Notes: generated by a model from the letters alone, not told the origin. A stretch of DNA of 64,000 nucleotides from Gemmatimonadota bacterium (GCA_022823365.1 JAJDXG010000014.1:98560-162559), one strand, 5' to 3'; positions 33,465-42,159 are shown, counted from the first letter of the stretch. Program-made: numbers and translations.

Positions 33465-35051
33465 TCAGGCGTCGAAGCGCGCCAGGAAAGCCGGGTTGCG
33501 CTCCGAGATGGCTCCGTAGACGCGAAGACATGTGTGGGTCCAGCTCCGAACCCACTCGCAGAAATGGAGGTTCGGGGTTGCAGTGGTGCCGTACCGGGTA
33601 TGGGCCTCGTGATAGCATCCGCCGGCGCAGATGGGACGGGCCCAGCAGGTGCGGCAGTCGGTCTTGCTGTTGATGTGGTGCTTCTTCAGGTAGTCGTACT
33701 GTACGTCGACGTCGACGCCCTCCGACACCGACCCGATCTTGTGCTCGTCCGAGCCGGCGAAACGATGGCAGAGCGCCACGTCGCCGTCCGTCGCCACCCC
33801 CATGAGCCCGAGGCCGGCGCCGCAGGGGTACGCCTTGCTCACGCCCTTGTGGATCTCCTCCAGGGTATCCTTCACGTTGGAGAAGCCGTGATGGCGGTCG
33901 GCGCAGGCGTGCTCGAGGAAGTCGTGGGCGAGCTCCTCGAACTGGCCGAGCATTTTGTCGTAGCCGGCGTCCGAGATGGAGAAGTCGCGGCACGACGAGC
34001 TGGTCACCGGCGCGAAGCCGACCTCCCAGAACCCGATCTCCTCGGTCAGGTGCCTGAAGATGTGCTTGACGTCCAGGTTCTGGCTGGTCAGCGTAACGCG
34101 CGCGCCGATGGGGCGGGTGCGGTGGCGCGCCAGCAGATCCTTGATCCTGGGCAGGATGATGTCGTAGCTGCCCATGCCGTTGGAGAAGACGCGCAGGCCG
34201 TCCTGCACCTCGCGCGGGCCGTCGATGGAGACCGTCACGCCTACCCGGTTCTCCGCCAGCCAGTCGACGATCTCCGGCTTGAGCAGGGTGGCGTTGGTGG
34301 TGAGGCTGAAGTCGACCTCCTTCCCCACCTCGCGGGCGCGCTGGCGTGCGTAGGTGGCGGTTTCCTTGAGCAGCTTGAAGTTGAGGAGGGTCTCGCCGCC
34401 GAAGAAGGTCAGGTGCACCAGCCGATTCGACCCACCCTGCTCGAACATGAAGTCGACGCTCTCGCGGGCGGTCTCGAGGTCCATGTAGCGGGGCTTGGAG
34501 TCGGCCTCGACGATGCGGTCGTCGCCGTACTCGTAGCAGTAGGTGCAGGCCAGATTGCACTTGCTGGTGACGTTCAGGACCATCGTGGTGAGCGGGAAGC
34601 CCTTGGGCGGCAGCATGTCCGGAGGGGCCGGAGCGGGCTTGCCGAGGAGACCGATGGCGCGCAATCCCAGCAGTTCGTCGATGCGGTTGGTGACCTCCTC
34701 CACGGGGAAACGGTCCCCCAGCCGCTGCACCAGTTCAGCGGGCGTGCGGTTGGCCCTCTCGAGCGCCCGAAGCACCGCGAGCGACGCATCGTCCATGCGG
34801 AAGATCGCCGCGCTCGGCACCAGGTAGAGGAACGTCGCGCCGTCCGCCTGGAAGGCGTGGAACTCCCCCGGAGTGAGGAGACCCGGGGCTGCCGGCGAGG
34901 CGCCGGACGAGGGGGGCGGCGCGGGCGCCGGGGCCCCGTTGGCGCGCGTGGCCGCCCCGTTTGCAGCCTCGGTGGCTGCAGCAGTAACCGGTGTCGCGGT
35001 TGCGGCGCTCACCGACAAACCGCCCGGCGAAGTGATGCCGGCTGTGCTCAT
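33465..35051 (-). CDS. qhpD: Radical SAM/SPASM thioether-forming maturase for QHNDH
   Basis: Installs Cys-to-Asp/Glu thioether bonds in the gamma subunit. The 528-residue protein begins with an Ala/Pro-rich tail (about 20-57) and a peptide-binding region (60-135). The radical SAM core has the cluster motif CNLACTYCYEYG (Cys165, 169, 172). A SPASM C-terminal part follows with CRTCWARPICAGGCYHEAHTRYG and CEWVRSWTHTC for further 4Fe-4S clusters. ATG 35051 overlaps the qhpA stop (ATGA) and has GGGAGGGAG upstream. The gamma-subunit gene follows after 40 bases. Confidence 0.93.
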   Translation of the reverse strand: MSTAGITSPGGLSVSAATATPVTAAATEAANGAATRANGAPAPAPPPSSGASPAAPGLLTPGEFHAFQADGATFLYLVPSAAIFRMDDASLAVLRALERANRTPAELVQRLGDRFPVEEVTNRIDELLGLRAIGLLGKPAPAPPDMLPPKGFPLTTMVLNVTSKCNLACTYCYEYGDDRIVEADSKPRYMDLETARESVDFMFEQGGSNRLVHLTFFGGETLLNFKLLKETATYARQRAREVGKEVDFSLTTNATLLKPEIVDWLAENRVGVTVSIDGPREVQDGLRVFSNGMGSYDIILPRIKDLLARHRTRPIGARVTLTSQNLDVKHIFRHLTEEIGFWEVGFAPVTSSSCRDFSISDAGYDKMLGQFEELAHDFLEHACADRHHGFSNVKDTLEEIHKGVSKAYPCGAGLGLMGVATDGDVALCHRFAGSDEHKIGSVSEGVDVDVQYDYLKKHHINSKTDCRTCWARPICAGGCYHEAHTRYGTTATPNLHFCEWVRSWTHTCLRVYGAISERNPAFLARFDA

Positions 35052-36844
35052 TTGGGGCTCCCTCCCATTCCGGGATTCGGTCCCGGGGTTCGGCCTCCGC
35101 GCCCGTTCGAGCTTGCCGCGGGATCCGGGCTCGCACCCGTACTCACGTTGGCTCCCGGGTCGAAAAGGAGGTAGAGCGGGACGGTGACGACCAGGTGGGC
35201 GCGCGCCCGCAGGGGACGGTCGCCGTTGTCGTCCTGCGCCAACGTGGCCACCACCCACACGTCGCCGACGTTGTTGCGGTTTCGGTCGCGGTCCGGGTTG
35301 GGGCCGTCGGCGGCGGGCACGAAGAGCCCGGTCCGGTCTATCGAGCCGACGAACTCGATGTCGTTGTCGTCGAAGGTCGCCGCGTACTCCTCGAGGCTCC
35401 AGTCGACCTCGACCGGCCCGAGTTCCAGATCGTCGTCGGAGCTGGGACGCCCGTCGCGTCCGTCGTCGAAAGCGACCGCCTCGAACTGCTGGTACCCCTT
35501 CGGGAAGACGATGCCGCCCACGCGGGCCATGCCTGTGCGCGGAAGCACCTGGATGCGGTCGATGCCATCGTGGACGATCACGGCTCCCGCGAGGCTCGCG
35601 CCCCCCACGAAAACGTCGCGGCCGCCGGGGACCGCATCGGGCGCCAGCGTCACGTTGAGAGCGATTTCTTCGGAGGAGGCGCTGACCACCCTGTTGACGG
35701 TCAGCCCAGGGCCCAGATCCACATCTCCCGGCCCGACTCCGTCCGCGAATCCCGCCCCGAAGATGCGCACCTCGCGCTCGCCGCCCCCCAGTTGGAGGGC
35801 GCGGGGATGCACGCCCGCGACGACCGGGGAGCCGGCCAGGCGCGTGAGGCGCACGTCCATGCCGATTTCGTCGTAGTCGCCCCGGAACCAGCGCCCGCTG
35901 ATCTCGTTCATGCCGCGCTCGACGACCATCACCTCCCGCATCGCCCCATCGGCCTCATCGGACTCGAAGGAGCGCCCTCGCCACTGGTATCCGGTGTAGA
36001 CCAGCCCGCGGCCCCGCCGGGTGACGGTCTCGCCCGTGGCCGGAAACGTGTAGCTGGCCCGGGTGACGAACGCATCCTGTTCGCCGCCGCCCCCCATCGT
36101 CACCGTGCCGTAGAGCGCGCCGCGCCCGGGCTGGTGACCGGACATGACCCATGTACCCTCCAGGCGCGGCGGGCGCATGGTCGCCGACCACGCCGCCCAC
36201 TCGGGCGTGTGGAGGGGGAAGACCTCCGAGAGGTGATCGACGGCGCGCTCCATGGGCTGGCGCGTGTCGGGCGGCTCCCCGTCGGGACCGGGCTGATCGG
36301 GCGTGGGGCCCATGCGCAGAAAGGCCTGGAAGTCCGCGAGCGGATAGTAGCCGCGGTGCGTCGACATCAGGAGCTCCCACTCCTCGTGCGTGCGCCGCTG
36401 CGTGATCACCCGCCCCATCGAATGGCACTGGATGCAGGTGAACTCGACGTCGGTGTCCGCCAGATAGCGGTGGTCGATCATCCGCTTCTCGACCTCGAAG
36501 AGACCGGGACGCAGTTCCTCGGGCGCCAGTCCCTGGTGGTCCGAGAGGTACTTCACGATCTCGCGCGCCTCCTCGGGCGCGAGGGTCACGCCGTTGAGCG
36601 AGATCATGCGCTGCAGCGAGCCCTGCCATCCCTCCGGCGTCTTGCGCTCGAAGGAGATGCGCGACATGCGCCCCTCCGAATCCGGGAGATGGCACGCCGC
36701 GCATCGCGCGCGGATGGTCTCGTGCTCGATCGGGAAGCCTTCCTCGTCGCTCTGGGCGCTGGCGCCGGAGGCGGCGACGAACGAGCCTGCGGCGAGCAAT
36801 CCCGCCAGGAGGCGCGCGCGGGTCAAACGAGGGCGGTGAACCAT
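35048..36844 (-). CDS. qhpA: Quinohemoprotein amine dehydrogenase alpha subunit (di-heme cytochrome c)
   Basis: Periplasmic subunit that accepts electrons from the CTQ cofactor and passes them to a soluble carrier. The 598-residue precursor has a signal peptide (cleaved near ASA-Q). Two c-type heme motifs follow, CAACH (48-52) and CIQCH (137-141). Three beta-rich domains come next, matching the family's domains II-IV: for example the lipocalin-like GTWVMSGHQPGRGALYGTV and Ig-like PRALQLGGGEREVRIFGAGFADG. A 40-50 residue acidic extension ends the protein. It opens the qhp operon. The start has only a weak ribosome site; the preceding open frame lacks coding character. Confidence 0.92.
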   Translation of the reverse strand: MVHRPRLTRARLLAGLLAAGSFVAASGASAQSDEEGFPIEHETIRARCAACHLPDSEGRMSRISFERKTPEGWQGSLQRMISLNGVTLAPEEAREIVKYLSDHQGLAPEELRPGLFEVEKRMIDHRYLADTDVEFTCIQCHSMGRVITQRRTHEEWELLMSTHRGYYPLADFQAFLRMGPTPDQPGPDGEPPDTRQPMERAVDHLSEVFPLHTPEWAAWSATMRPPRLEGTWVMSGHQPGRGALYGTVTMGGGGEQDAFVTRASYTFPATGETVTRRGRGLVYTGYQWRGRSFESDEADGAMREVMVVERGMNEISGRWFRGDYDEIGMDVRLTRLAGSPVVAGVHPRALQLGGGEREVRIFGAGFADGVGPGDVDLGPGLTVNRVVSASSEEIALNVTLAPDAVPGGRDVFVGGASLAGAVIVHDGIDRIQVLPRTGMARVGGIVFPKGYQQFEAVAFDDGRDGRPSSDDDLELGPVEVDWSLEEYAATFDDNDIEFVGSIDRTGLFVPAADGPNPDRDRNRNNVGDVWVVATLAQDDNGDRPLRARAHLVVTVPLYLLFDPGANVSTGASPDPAASSNGRGGRTPGPNPGMGGSPK

Positions 36845-37055
36845 GCGGGGACCCGGGAGTTGGAGAAACTCTTGTTTACCGGTGTATGCGGCATACGGAT
36901 GATATCGTCTGCGGGGATGGGAGACAAACGTTGAGATCCGACGGGGCGGAGAGCACACGAGCCCCGGTCGATGCCCGCACGTTGCATCGGTGATGTATTG
37001 GTTCTATGGTGTGTTCATGTCTCAGCACCGTCGTTGAAACCCGGGATTTCGTGCC
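36845..37055. promoter_or_regulatory. Divergent promoter region between qhpA and the RHH/PIN module
   Basis: Contains the 13-base palindrome GTATGC-G-GCATAC at 36884-36896, 40 bases upstream of qhpA, a candidate operator for that operon. On the plus strand TTGCAT (36982-36987) and TATGGT (37005-37010) are separated by 17 bases and would drive the antitoxin gene at 37056. No AraC-type regulator gene like qhpR is nearby. Confidence 0.4.
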
Positions 37056-37301
37056 ATGCCACGCCTCACAATCAGCTTGACGGACCGTACGCACCGCGCC
37101 TTGCGAGAGGCCGCGGCACGCCAGGGACGCTCCATGGGCGCGATCATCGAAGAGAGCCTTGAGTTCAGGGGTATCCTGCCTTCCGAAACGGCTCGCGAGA
37201 TCGTTGCGGCGGCCCGGTCGAGTTCCGGGTTGAGCGATGAAGAGGCGATGGCCATTGCTGTGCGTGAAACCAGGCTCCATCGAGCCGGGAAGAACGGTTG
37301 A
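37056..37301 (+). CDS. Ribbon-helix-helix antitoxin
   Basis: 81-residue DNA-binding protein. The N-terminal strand and helices PRLTISLTDRTHRALREAAARQGRSMGAIIEESL fit the RHH (CopG/Arc-like) fold, which represses its own operon. The C-terminal half (EAMAIAVRETRLHRAG) would bind and neutralise the toxin. The downstream PIN toxin gene overlaps it as TTGA, and a promoter with 17-base spacing lies just upstream. The module is inserted within the qhp locus, between qhpA and qhpG. Confidence 0.8.
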   Translation: MPRLTISLTDRTHRALREAAARQGRSMGAIIEESLEFRGILPSETAREIVAAARSSSGLSDEEAMAIAVRETRLHRAGKNG

Positions 37302-37759
37302 TCCGAACGGCGTTCGTGGTCGACACCTACGTTGTCGCGTCCGGGTTGATGAGCACCGATATGAGCAGACCCCCGCCGCGGATTCTGGATGCGATGCTCG
37401 ACGGACGCCTGCTCTACCTGATGTCGGGCGCCCTGTTCTCGGAATACTCGGCGGTACTCCGCCGACCCCCCGTTGTGCGGTATCACCAGCGCACCGAGAG
37501 ACAGATCGATCAGCTGCTGACCGACCTGGCGGCCAATGCGGTATGGCGCGAGCCTCCGGCCTCGGATGCCGCACCGGATGACCGTGACAGACATGTTTGG
37601 GCTTTGCTGGAGGGCCACCCCGGGAGCTGCCTCATCACTGGCGACCGCCGTCTGTTGGACCACCCTGCCCGACCCGGGTCGGTCGTGACGCCACGTGAAG
37701 TCGCGGATACGCTTGCGGACGAGCCATACTACGGCAGTCCAAAAAGGAAAACCCGATGA
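37298..37759 (+). CDS. PIN-domain toxin (COG1569-like)
   Basis: Probable RNase toxin of 153 residues. The acidic metal-site residues of the PIN fold are suggested by FVVDTYVVASGL (Asp, strand 1), SGALFSEYSAVLRR (Glu, helix 3), DRDRHVWALLEG (Asp) and LITGDRRLLD (Asp). The start is TTG 37298, overlapping the antitoxin stop. The product's tail overlaps the start of the following SRPBCC gene by four bases. Its identity as toxin rests on the pairing with an RHH protein. Confidence 0.78.
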   Translation: MIRTAFVVDTYVVASGLMSTDMSRPPPRILDAMLDGRLLYLMSGALFSEYSAVLRRPPVVRYHQRTERQIDQLLTDLAANAVWREPPASDAAPDDRDRHVWALLEGHPGSCLITGDRRLLDHPARPGSVVTPREVADTLADEPYYGSPKRKTR

Positions 37760-38397
37760 ACCTCGACGTCGCAGAACACCTGGGCGCCGCGGAGCGCTCG
37801 GTGTCGGTGCTGGAGCGTGATGGAGAGCCCGCGCGCGCGGTCACCCTCTCCCGCAGTTATCACACATCTCTGGAGGATCTGTGGGACGCCGTCACCAGCA
37901 GCGAGCGGCTGCCACGGTGGTTCCTGCCTGTCAGTGGAGAGCTCAGACCAGGCGGGCGTTATCAGCTGGAAGGAAACGCGGGGGGCGTAATCACGGCCTG
38001 CGGGCGGCCCTGGCATTTCGCGCTCACATGGGAGTTCGGCGGAGATGTGAGCTGGTTGGAGGTCCGGTTTTCGCAAGGTGGAGCCGGGCGGGCGAAGCTG
38101 ACGCTGACGCACACGCAGCGGCTGTCGGAGCACTGGAGCCAGTACGGTCCGGGGGCGACCGGCGTCGGCTGGGAATTGGGTCTTCTGGGTCTCGCGCTGC
38201 ATCTCGCGGATCCGGACGCGCCGAAGCCGGATGAGGTGGCCTTTGCGATGTCGCCGGACGGCAAGGCGTTCATCCGGCGCAGCGGCGAGGGATGGGGGCA
38301 GGCTGCGGTCGCGTCCGGAGAGGACCCGGACGCCGCGCGTGCGGCGGCAGGGCGCACCGTCGCGTTCTACACGGGGGAACCGGCCGAGCCTGCCTGA
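37756..38397 (+). CDS. SRPBCC-fold (AHSA1-like) protein
   Basis: 213-residue protein with the START/AHSA1 core: VTLSRSYHTSLEDLWDAVTSSERLPRWFLPVSGELRPGGRYQL, then FALTWEFGGDVSWLEVRF and LTLTHTQRLSEHW. The fold binds hydrophobic ligands. Its role is unknown, but homologues are often the second gene after an ArsR repressor or a toxin-antitoxin pair. It overlaps the PIN toxin gene as ATGA, so it is translated from the same transcript. The last 60 residues are acidic and variable. Confidence 0.8.
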   Translation: MNLDVAEHLGAAERSVSVLERDGEPARAVTLSRSYHTSLEDLWDAVTSSERLPRWFLPVSGELRPGGRYQLEGNAGGVITACGRPWHFALTWEFGGDVSWLEVRFSQGGAGRAKLTLTHTQRLSEHWSQYGPGATGVGWELGLLGLALHLADPDAPKPDEVAFAMSPDGKAFIRRSGEGWGQAAVASGEDPDAARAAAGRTVAFYTGEPAEPA

Positions 38398-38500
38398 CGG
38401 CATCCAGGACCCGGGCCGTTGCCGCGTGTGCGTTGTTCCAGGAGCCGCCGCGCACCACTCGAGGAACGCAGTATCCGCGCGTCCAGGCGCTCCCGTCGGC
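38398..38500 (-). pseudogene. Remnant of a formylglycine-generating-enzyme-like C-terminus
   Basis: On the minus strand the gap between two convergent genes translates as WTRGYCVPRVVRGGSWNN and on, preceded by an in-frame stop at about 38505 and with no start. R-V-x-R-G-G-S-W-N-N is the hallmark C-terminal motif of FGE/SUMF1-fold proteins. Nothing else of such a gene remains, so it looks like an old deletion scar. The match is short and could be chance. Confidence 0.35.
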
Positions 38501-38509
38501 CGGGGCTCA

Positions 38510-40090
38510 TCATCGCCGATCTCCCTGCGGCTCGTTCGTCAGCATCCCCTTGCCGAGTAGAACGGAGAGTGCGCCGAGGAAGTCCGGAAGCGAGACGGTG
38601 GCGACGCGGTCCAGGTAGGCCTGGTAGAGGTCGGGGACCTGGTCGAAGCTGCCGGCCATTTCGACGAGGGACGGGAGGTCCACGTCGCGCAGGAAGCGCA
38701 CGCCGTCGGGGAGCGCGGCAGAGGCGAGGTGCTCGTCGAGGACGATCCGGCGGCCGCGAACCGCGGGTAGCCGGGGGCGGCGCAGGCCGGGCGCGGGAAG
38801 AAGGCAGATGGCGGGTGCGGCGCGCAGTTCGCTGAAAGCGCGCAGGACATCGGGGTCCTGGCGCAAGGCGGCGATGTCGGGCTCGGTCGGCACAGGGATG
38901 TGCACTTCCGCGGCGGGGTCGAGAGCGGGGGTTCGCGCCGCTTCTGGAAGCGTGGGCGCTCCAACGTCTCCAGCGGCCTCCGCGCGGGCGCTCCAGAAGC
39001 CGTGACCGTGAGCCGCAGTCGCCTCGCGGTAGTACCGGGCGGTGTGGCGCCGGTGGCCGAGCCAGGTCGCTCGTTCGCGGCTGTCGAAGAATTCGAGCGC
39101 GACATCGCGCATGGCGGGCGTCGCGATGCAGGTATGGACCGCGACCGCCGCGAGCCACGCGGAAGCGAGCGCCTTCTTGACGCCGGCCGACGCGAGCGGA
39201 TCGATGAAGCTGCCGGCATCCCCGACCAGCAGAAACCCGTCTCCGGCGAAGCGCGAGGCGGTGTACTGGGACGCGGTGTGCCCGCTGATGTCGCTCTCCA
39301 GGCGAGCGTCGGCGACGAGGTGGCGGGCCTCCCGGGTCTTCTCGAGTTCCGCCAGGTAGAGGCGGCGGCGGCCCTGCCCCTTGAGGAGCTCGGTCCTGCG
39401 GGGGTCGATCATCATGGTCAGGTAGCGACTGGTGTCCGATACCGGCATCGACCAGGCCCAGCCGTCGCGGTAGCTCTCCACCAGCGTGCAGGGCTCGGCG
39501 GGGGGCGCACCGGCATCTGCCCGCCACACCCCGGCCAGGGCGACCGTGGCGTTCGACTGGTCGTGGACGCGCAGCTCCGCGTTGGCGATAACTCCCGCGC
39601 GGCCGGAGCAGTCCAGGACGAAGCGGGCCTCGAGGACCGCGATGCCCCCATGTCCATCCTCATACTCGACGCGCTGCGGGTGCTGCTCTTCCCCCTCGTC
39701 ACCGCATGCCACCTTCGCCAGCCGCCGCACGGTGGCATCGCGCCGCACCTCCGCACCCGCTTCTTCAGCGAGGTCCAGCAGCAGCCCATCGAAGGCGTCG
39801 CGGATCACGTGATGGCCAGCGCTCCCGGGCGCGAAGTCGGCGCGCCGGAGCGGCGCATCGCCCCAGCGGACGAGATTGCCCCGGGCCGGGAAGAACCCCG
39901 CGTCGTCGATCTCCTGCGCGATTCCCAGAAGGGCGAAGAGCTTGCGCGTGCTGGGGGGAACGGACTCGGCAAGCGCGGGATGGCCGGTGAGCGGACGCGT
40001 GAGAAGGACGACCGAGTGCCCCCAACGCGCGAGCAGACGGCTCACGGCGGACCCGGCCGGCCCACCGCCGATGACGACGGCGTCTACAAT
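38510..40090 (-). CDS. qhpG: FAD-dependent monooxygenase for CTQ formation
   Basis: Flavoprotein of the tryptophan-halogenase-like group, about 526 residues, that would hydroxylate the gamma-subunit tryptophan during CTQ biogenesis. The FAD motif VDAVVIGGGPAGSAVSRLLARWG stands at the very N-terminus, the second FAD motif is FLLVGDAGSFIDPLASAGVKKAL, and a C-terminal alpha-helical region follows. No ATG, GTG or TTG lies in frame near the expected start. The codon just ahead of VDAVV is ATT (40088-40090), taken here as a provisional rare start, and a CTG about 20 codons upstream is another option. It is separated from the other qhp genes by the toxin module. Confidence 0.82.
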   Translation of the reverse strand: MVDAVVIGGGPAGSAVSRLLARWGHSVVLLTRPLTGHPALAESVPPSTRKLFALLGIAQEIDDAGFFPARGNLVRWGDAPLRRADFAPGSAGHHVIRDAFDGLLLDLAEEAGAEVRRDATVRRLAKVACGDEGEEQHPQRVEYEDGHGGIAVLEARFVLDCSGRAGVIANAELRVHDQSNATVALAGVWRADAGAPPAEPCTLVESYRDGWAWSMPVSDTSRYLTMMIDPRRTELLKGQGRRRLYLAELEKTREARHLVADARLESDISGHTASQYTASRFAGDGFLLVGDAGSFIDPLASAGVKKALASAWLAAVAVHTCIATPAMRDVALEFFDSRERATWLGHRRHTARYYREATAAHGHGFWSARAEAAGDVGAPTLPEAARTPALDPAAEVHIPVPTEPDIAALRQDPDVLRAFSELRAAPAICLLPAPGLRRPRLPAVRGRRIVLDEHLASAALPDGVRFLRDVDLPSLVEMAGSFDQVPDLYQAYLDRVATVSLPDFLGALSVLLGKGMLTNEPQGDRR

Positions 40091-40104
40091 ACCGCGCCGC
40101 CGGA

Positions 40105-42159
40105 CTACGACACGGGCCGCTCGGGCGGCTCGACTTTCACCGACCAGAGCCCGGAGTTGGTGTCGGAGAAGAAGACGTGTCCCTTGAAGGGCATCGCGCT
40201 CCACACCATGGTCGAGTTGGGCACCCAGCCGTTCACGTCCGTCGACTTGTGCACGGCGATCTCGCGGCCCTGGGTGTACAGGTTGCCCATCAGCTCGCCG
40301 GAAACGTCGACCACGCGCAGCCCGCCCTCGTAGTACGCCTGGTAGAGCATGTCGTCCTCCACCCAGATATTGTGGGTGCCGTACTCGCTGACCTCGTAGC
40401 GGGCGACCATCTCCGGGTTGTCGGGATCGGTGAAGTCGATCACCTGGATATAGCCCTGGGTCGCGAGCGGTATCCCGTTCATCCCCGTCTCCGGGTCGTA
40501 CGGCAACTGGTACGTTCCGCCGCCCCGCGGTCCTGCGTTGGCGAGGCCCCTCCGCTGCATGTTCTCGTCCCCTACGAAGACGTAGAACCGGTCCGTGGAT
40601 TGCGAACGGTAGGGGAAGATGGCGTGGGTGGTGCCGGTCGGCACCGCCAGCTCGGAGATGAGCACGGGGTTCTCCGGGGTGCCTCCCCAGCGCCCGTTGC
40701 CCACGTCCACGGCCACCATGCCCTTCTCCCACTCGGCCGAGTAGGCGATGCCGTCCAGCACCCACACGTCGTGCAGGCGGCTGTCGGGATGGTTGTACTC
40801 GCCGACCACGCGCGGATTGTAGATGTCCGCGACGTCGATGATGACGTACTTGTCGCCGGCTGCCAGCACGTAGGCGTAGTCGTCGTCCGGGAAGGCGTTG
40901 TGGACCCCGCCGGTGAGCCCCTCGACCACCTCGGAGGCGATCACCGGATGGGCCGGGTCGGCCAGGTCGAGGAAGACCACTCCGTTGCGCCGGTTGGAGG
41001 CCCCTTCGCGCGTGAGCGTGGCGTAGCGGGCATCGGGGGACACCTTCACGTCGTTGACGGCGCGCGCGTCCACCTGCAGCGAGTCGGTCTTGAAGATGTT
41101 GGCCGGGTTGGTGACGTCCCAGGCGTAGGCGTACCCGTCCGACATCTTGGCGCCCGTGAGCGCGTAGTCGCGGCCGTCCAGCCCCTCGAACACCCAGAAG
41201 TCGGTGGTGCGCACCGTGGCGGTGCTCCCCGTGCCCACCAGGGTGAGTTCGCGCACGGCGTCGCGGCCGACGGCCTGGAGGGTCGAGCGCGCCGACAGCG
41301 GGCCGGCGTTGGCCACGATCGTGTACACACCCGGCACGTCGGCGACGAAGCGGTCGCGCGCGATCTGGCCGGGCGCGCTGGGCGCGATCATCTCCGCGTC
41401 GGGCACGGCCGTGTGCGTCCACGTCACCGGCACGTCCGCGACGACCTCGCCGGCCGCGTCGCGTGCCACCGCGGCGAGGTGTTGCACGTCGCCGGTGCGC
41501 ACCTCGTCCGCCAGCCCGGTGATGTCCAGCGAGACCGCGGGGAACGGGGCCACGTCGTAGGCGGCCGCGCCGGCCGTCCCCTCCACATCGGCCCGGATGG
41601 TGACCGCACCGGTGCCGGTGGCGGTCACGTAGCCGAAGCGGTCGACGGTGGCGACGGACGGATCGGAACTGGACCACGACACCACCGGGCCCGGCCGAAC
41701 CGATCCGTCGGCGTGGCGCGCGGTGGCGGTGTGGCGGAGGGTGGTCCCCTGGTACAGGCGGCCCGGCTCGGCCGCGACCTCCACCGTGGCGACCTCCGGA
41801 GCCAGCACGGTGAGCGGCACGCGCAGGCTGGGCAGGGTTCCTTCGTATCCGGGCGGCGCCAGCAGCGTCGCCACGATCTCGTACTCGCCCATCGTCCGCC
41901 CGCGGACCGTACCGCCGCGCACGGTCGCCGCGGCCCGGGGCGCCACCGTACGCACCTGGGCGTCCGCCACCACGCGTCCCTGGGCGTCGAGGGCGCGGAC
42001 CTCGAAGGGAACCTCCTCACCCGTCATGACGACGACCGACGGGGGCGATGCCTCGAGCCGCACGACGCTCTCGGCGCCGGCCTGCGCGCTCGCGCGCTCG
42101 GGCGCGAACGCAAACGTCGACAGGAGGGTCAGAATCGCGAGGACGGTCAGCCGCTGCAT
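40105..42159 (-). CDS. Exported protein with Ig-like domains and LVIVD-type propeller repeats
   Basis: 684-residue secreted or surface protein. A signal peptide (MQRLTVLAILTLLSTFAFA, cleaved at ASA-Q) is followed by three Ig/BIG-like domains; the second holds VSWSSSDPSVATVDRFGYVT, a BIG_2 signature. From about residue 330 there is a seven-bladed propeller of LVIVD-like repeats (GVVFLDLADPAHPVIASEV, YVIIDVADIYNPRVVGEY, GYIQVIDFTDPDNPEMVARY, GLRVVDVSG). No catalytic residues are evident, so a binding or structural role is likely. The stop lies 14 bases ahead of the provisional qhpG start, suggesting co-transcription. Confidence 0.82.
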   Translation of the reverse strand: MQRLTVLAILTLLSTFAFAPERASAQAGAESVVRLEASPPSVVVMTGEEVPFEVRALDAQGRVVADAQVRTVAPRAAATVRGGTVRGRTMGEYEIVATLLAPPGYEGTLPSLRVPLTVLAPEVATVEVAAEPGRLYQGTTLRHTATARHADGSVRPGPVVSWSSSDPSVATVDRFGYVTATGTGAVTIRADVEGTAGAAAYDVAPFPAVSLDITGLADEVRTGDVQHLAAVARDAAGEVVADVPVTWTHTAVPDAEMIAPSAPGQIARDRFVADVPGVYTIVANAGPLSARSTLQAVGRDAVRELTLVGTGSTATVRTTDFWVFEGLDGRDYALTGAKMSDGYAYAWDVTNPANIFKTDSLQVDARAVNDVKVSPDARYATLTREGASNRRNGVVFLDLADPAHPVIASEVVEGLTGGVHNAFPDDDYAYVLAAGDKYVIIDVADIYNPRVVGEYNHPDSRLHDVWVLDGIAYSAEWEKGMVAVDVGNGRWGGTPENPVLISELAVPTGTTHAIFPYRSQSTDRFYVFVGDENMQRRGLANAGPRGGGTYQLPYDPETGMNGIPLATQGYIQVIDFTDPDNPEMVARYEVSEYGTHNIWVEDDMLYQAYYEGGLRVVDVSGELMGNLYTQGREIAVHKSTDVNGWVPNSTMVWSAMPFKGHVFFSDTNSGLWSVKVEPPERPVS

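Noticed and set aside
33950..33962. ATTTTGTCG as another copy of the TTTGTC operator
   Set aside because: It lies inside qhpD coding sequence, has no partner half-site at 10, 11 or 21 bp, and is explained by the codons.
38510..41677. A single 1055-residue minus-strand gene
   Set aside because: Its upstream 530 codons are an antiparallel-frame shadow of the LVIVD-type gene (40105-42159), Arg/Gly/His-rich with no family similarity; only the part from about 40090 is QhpG.
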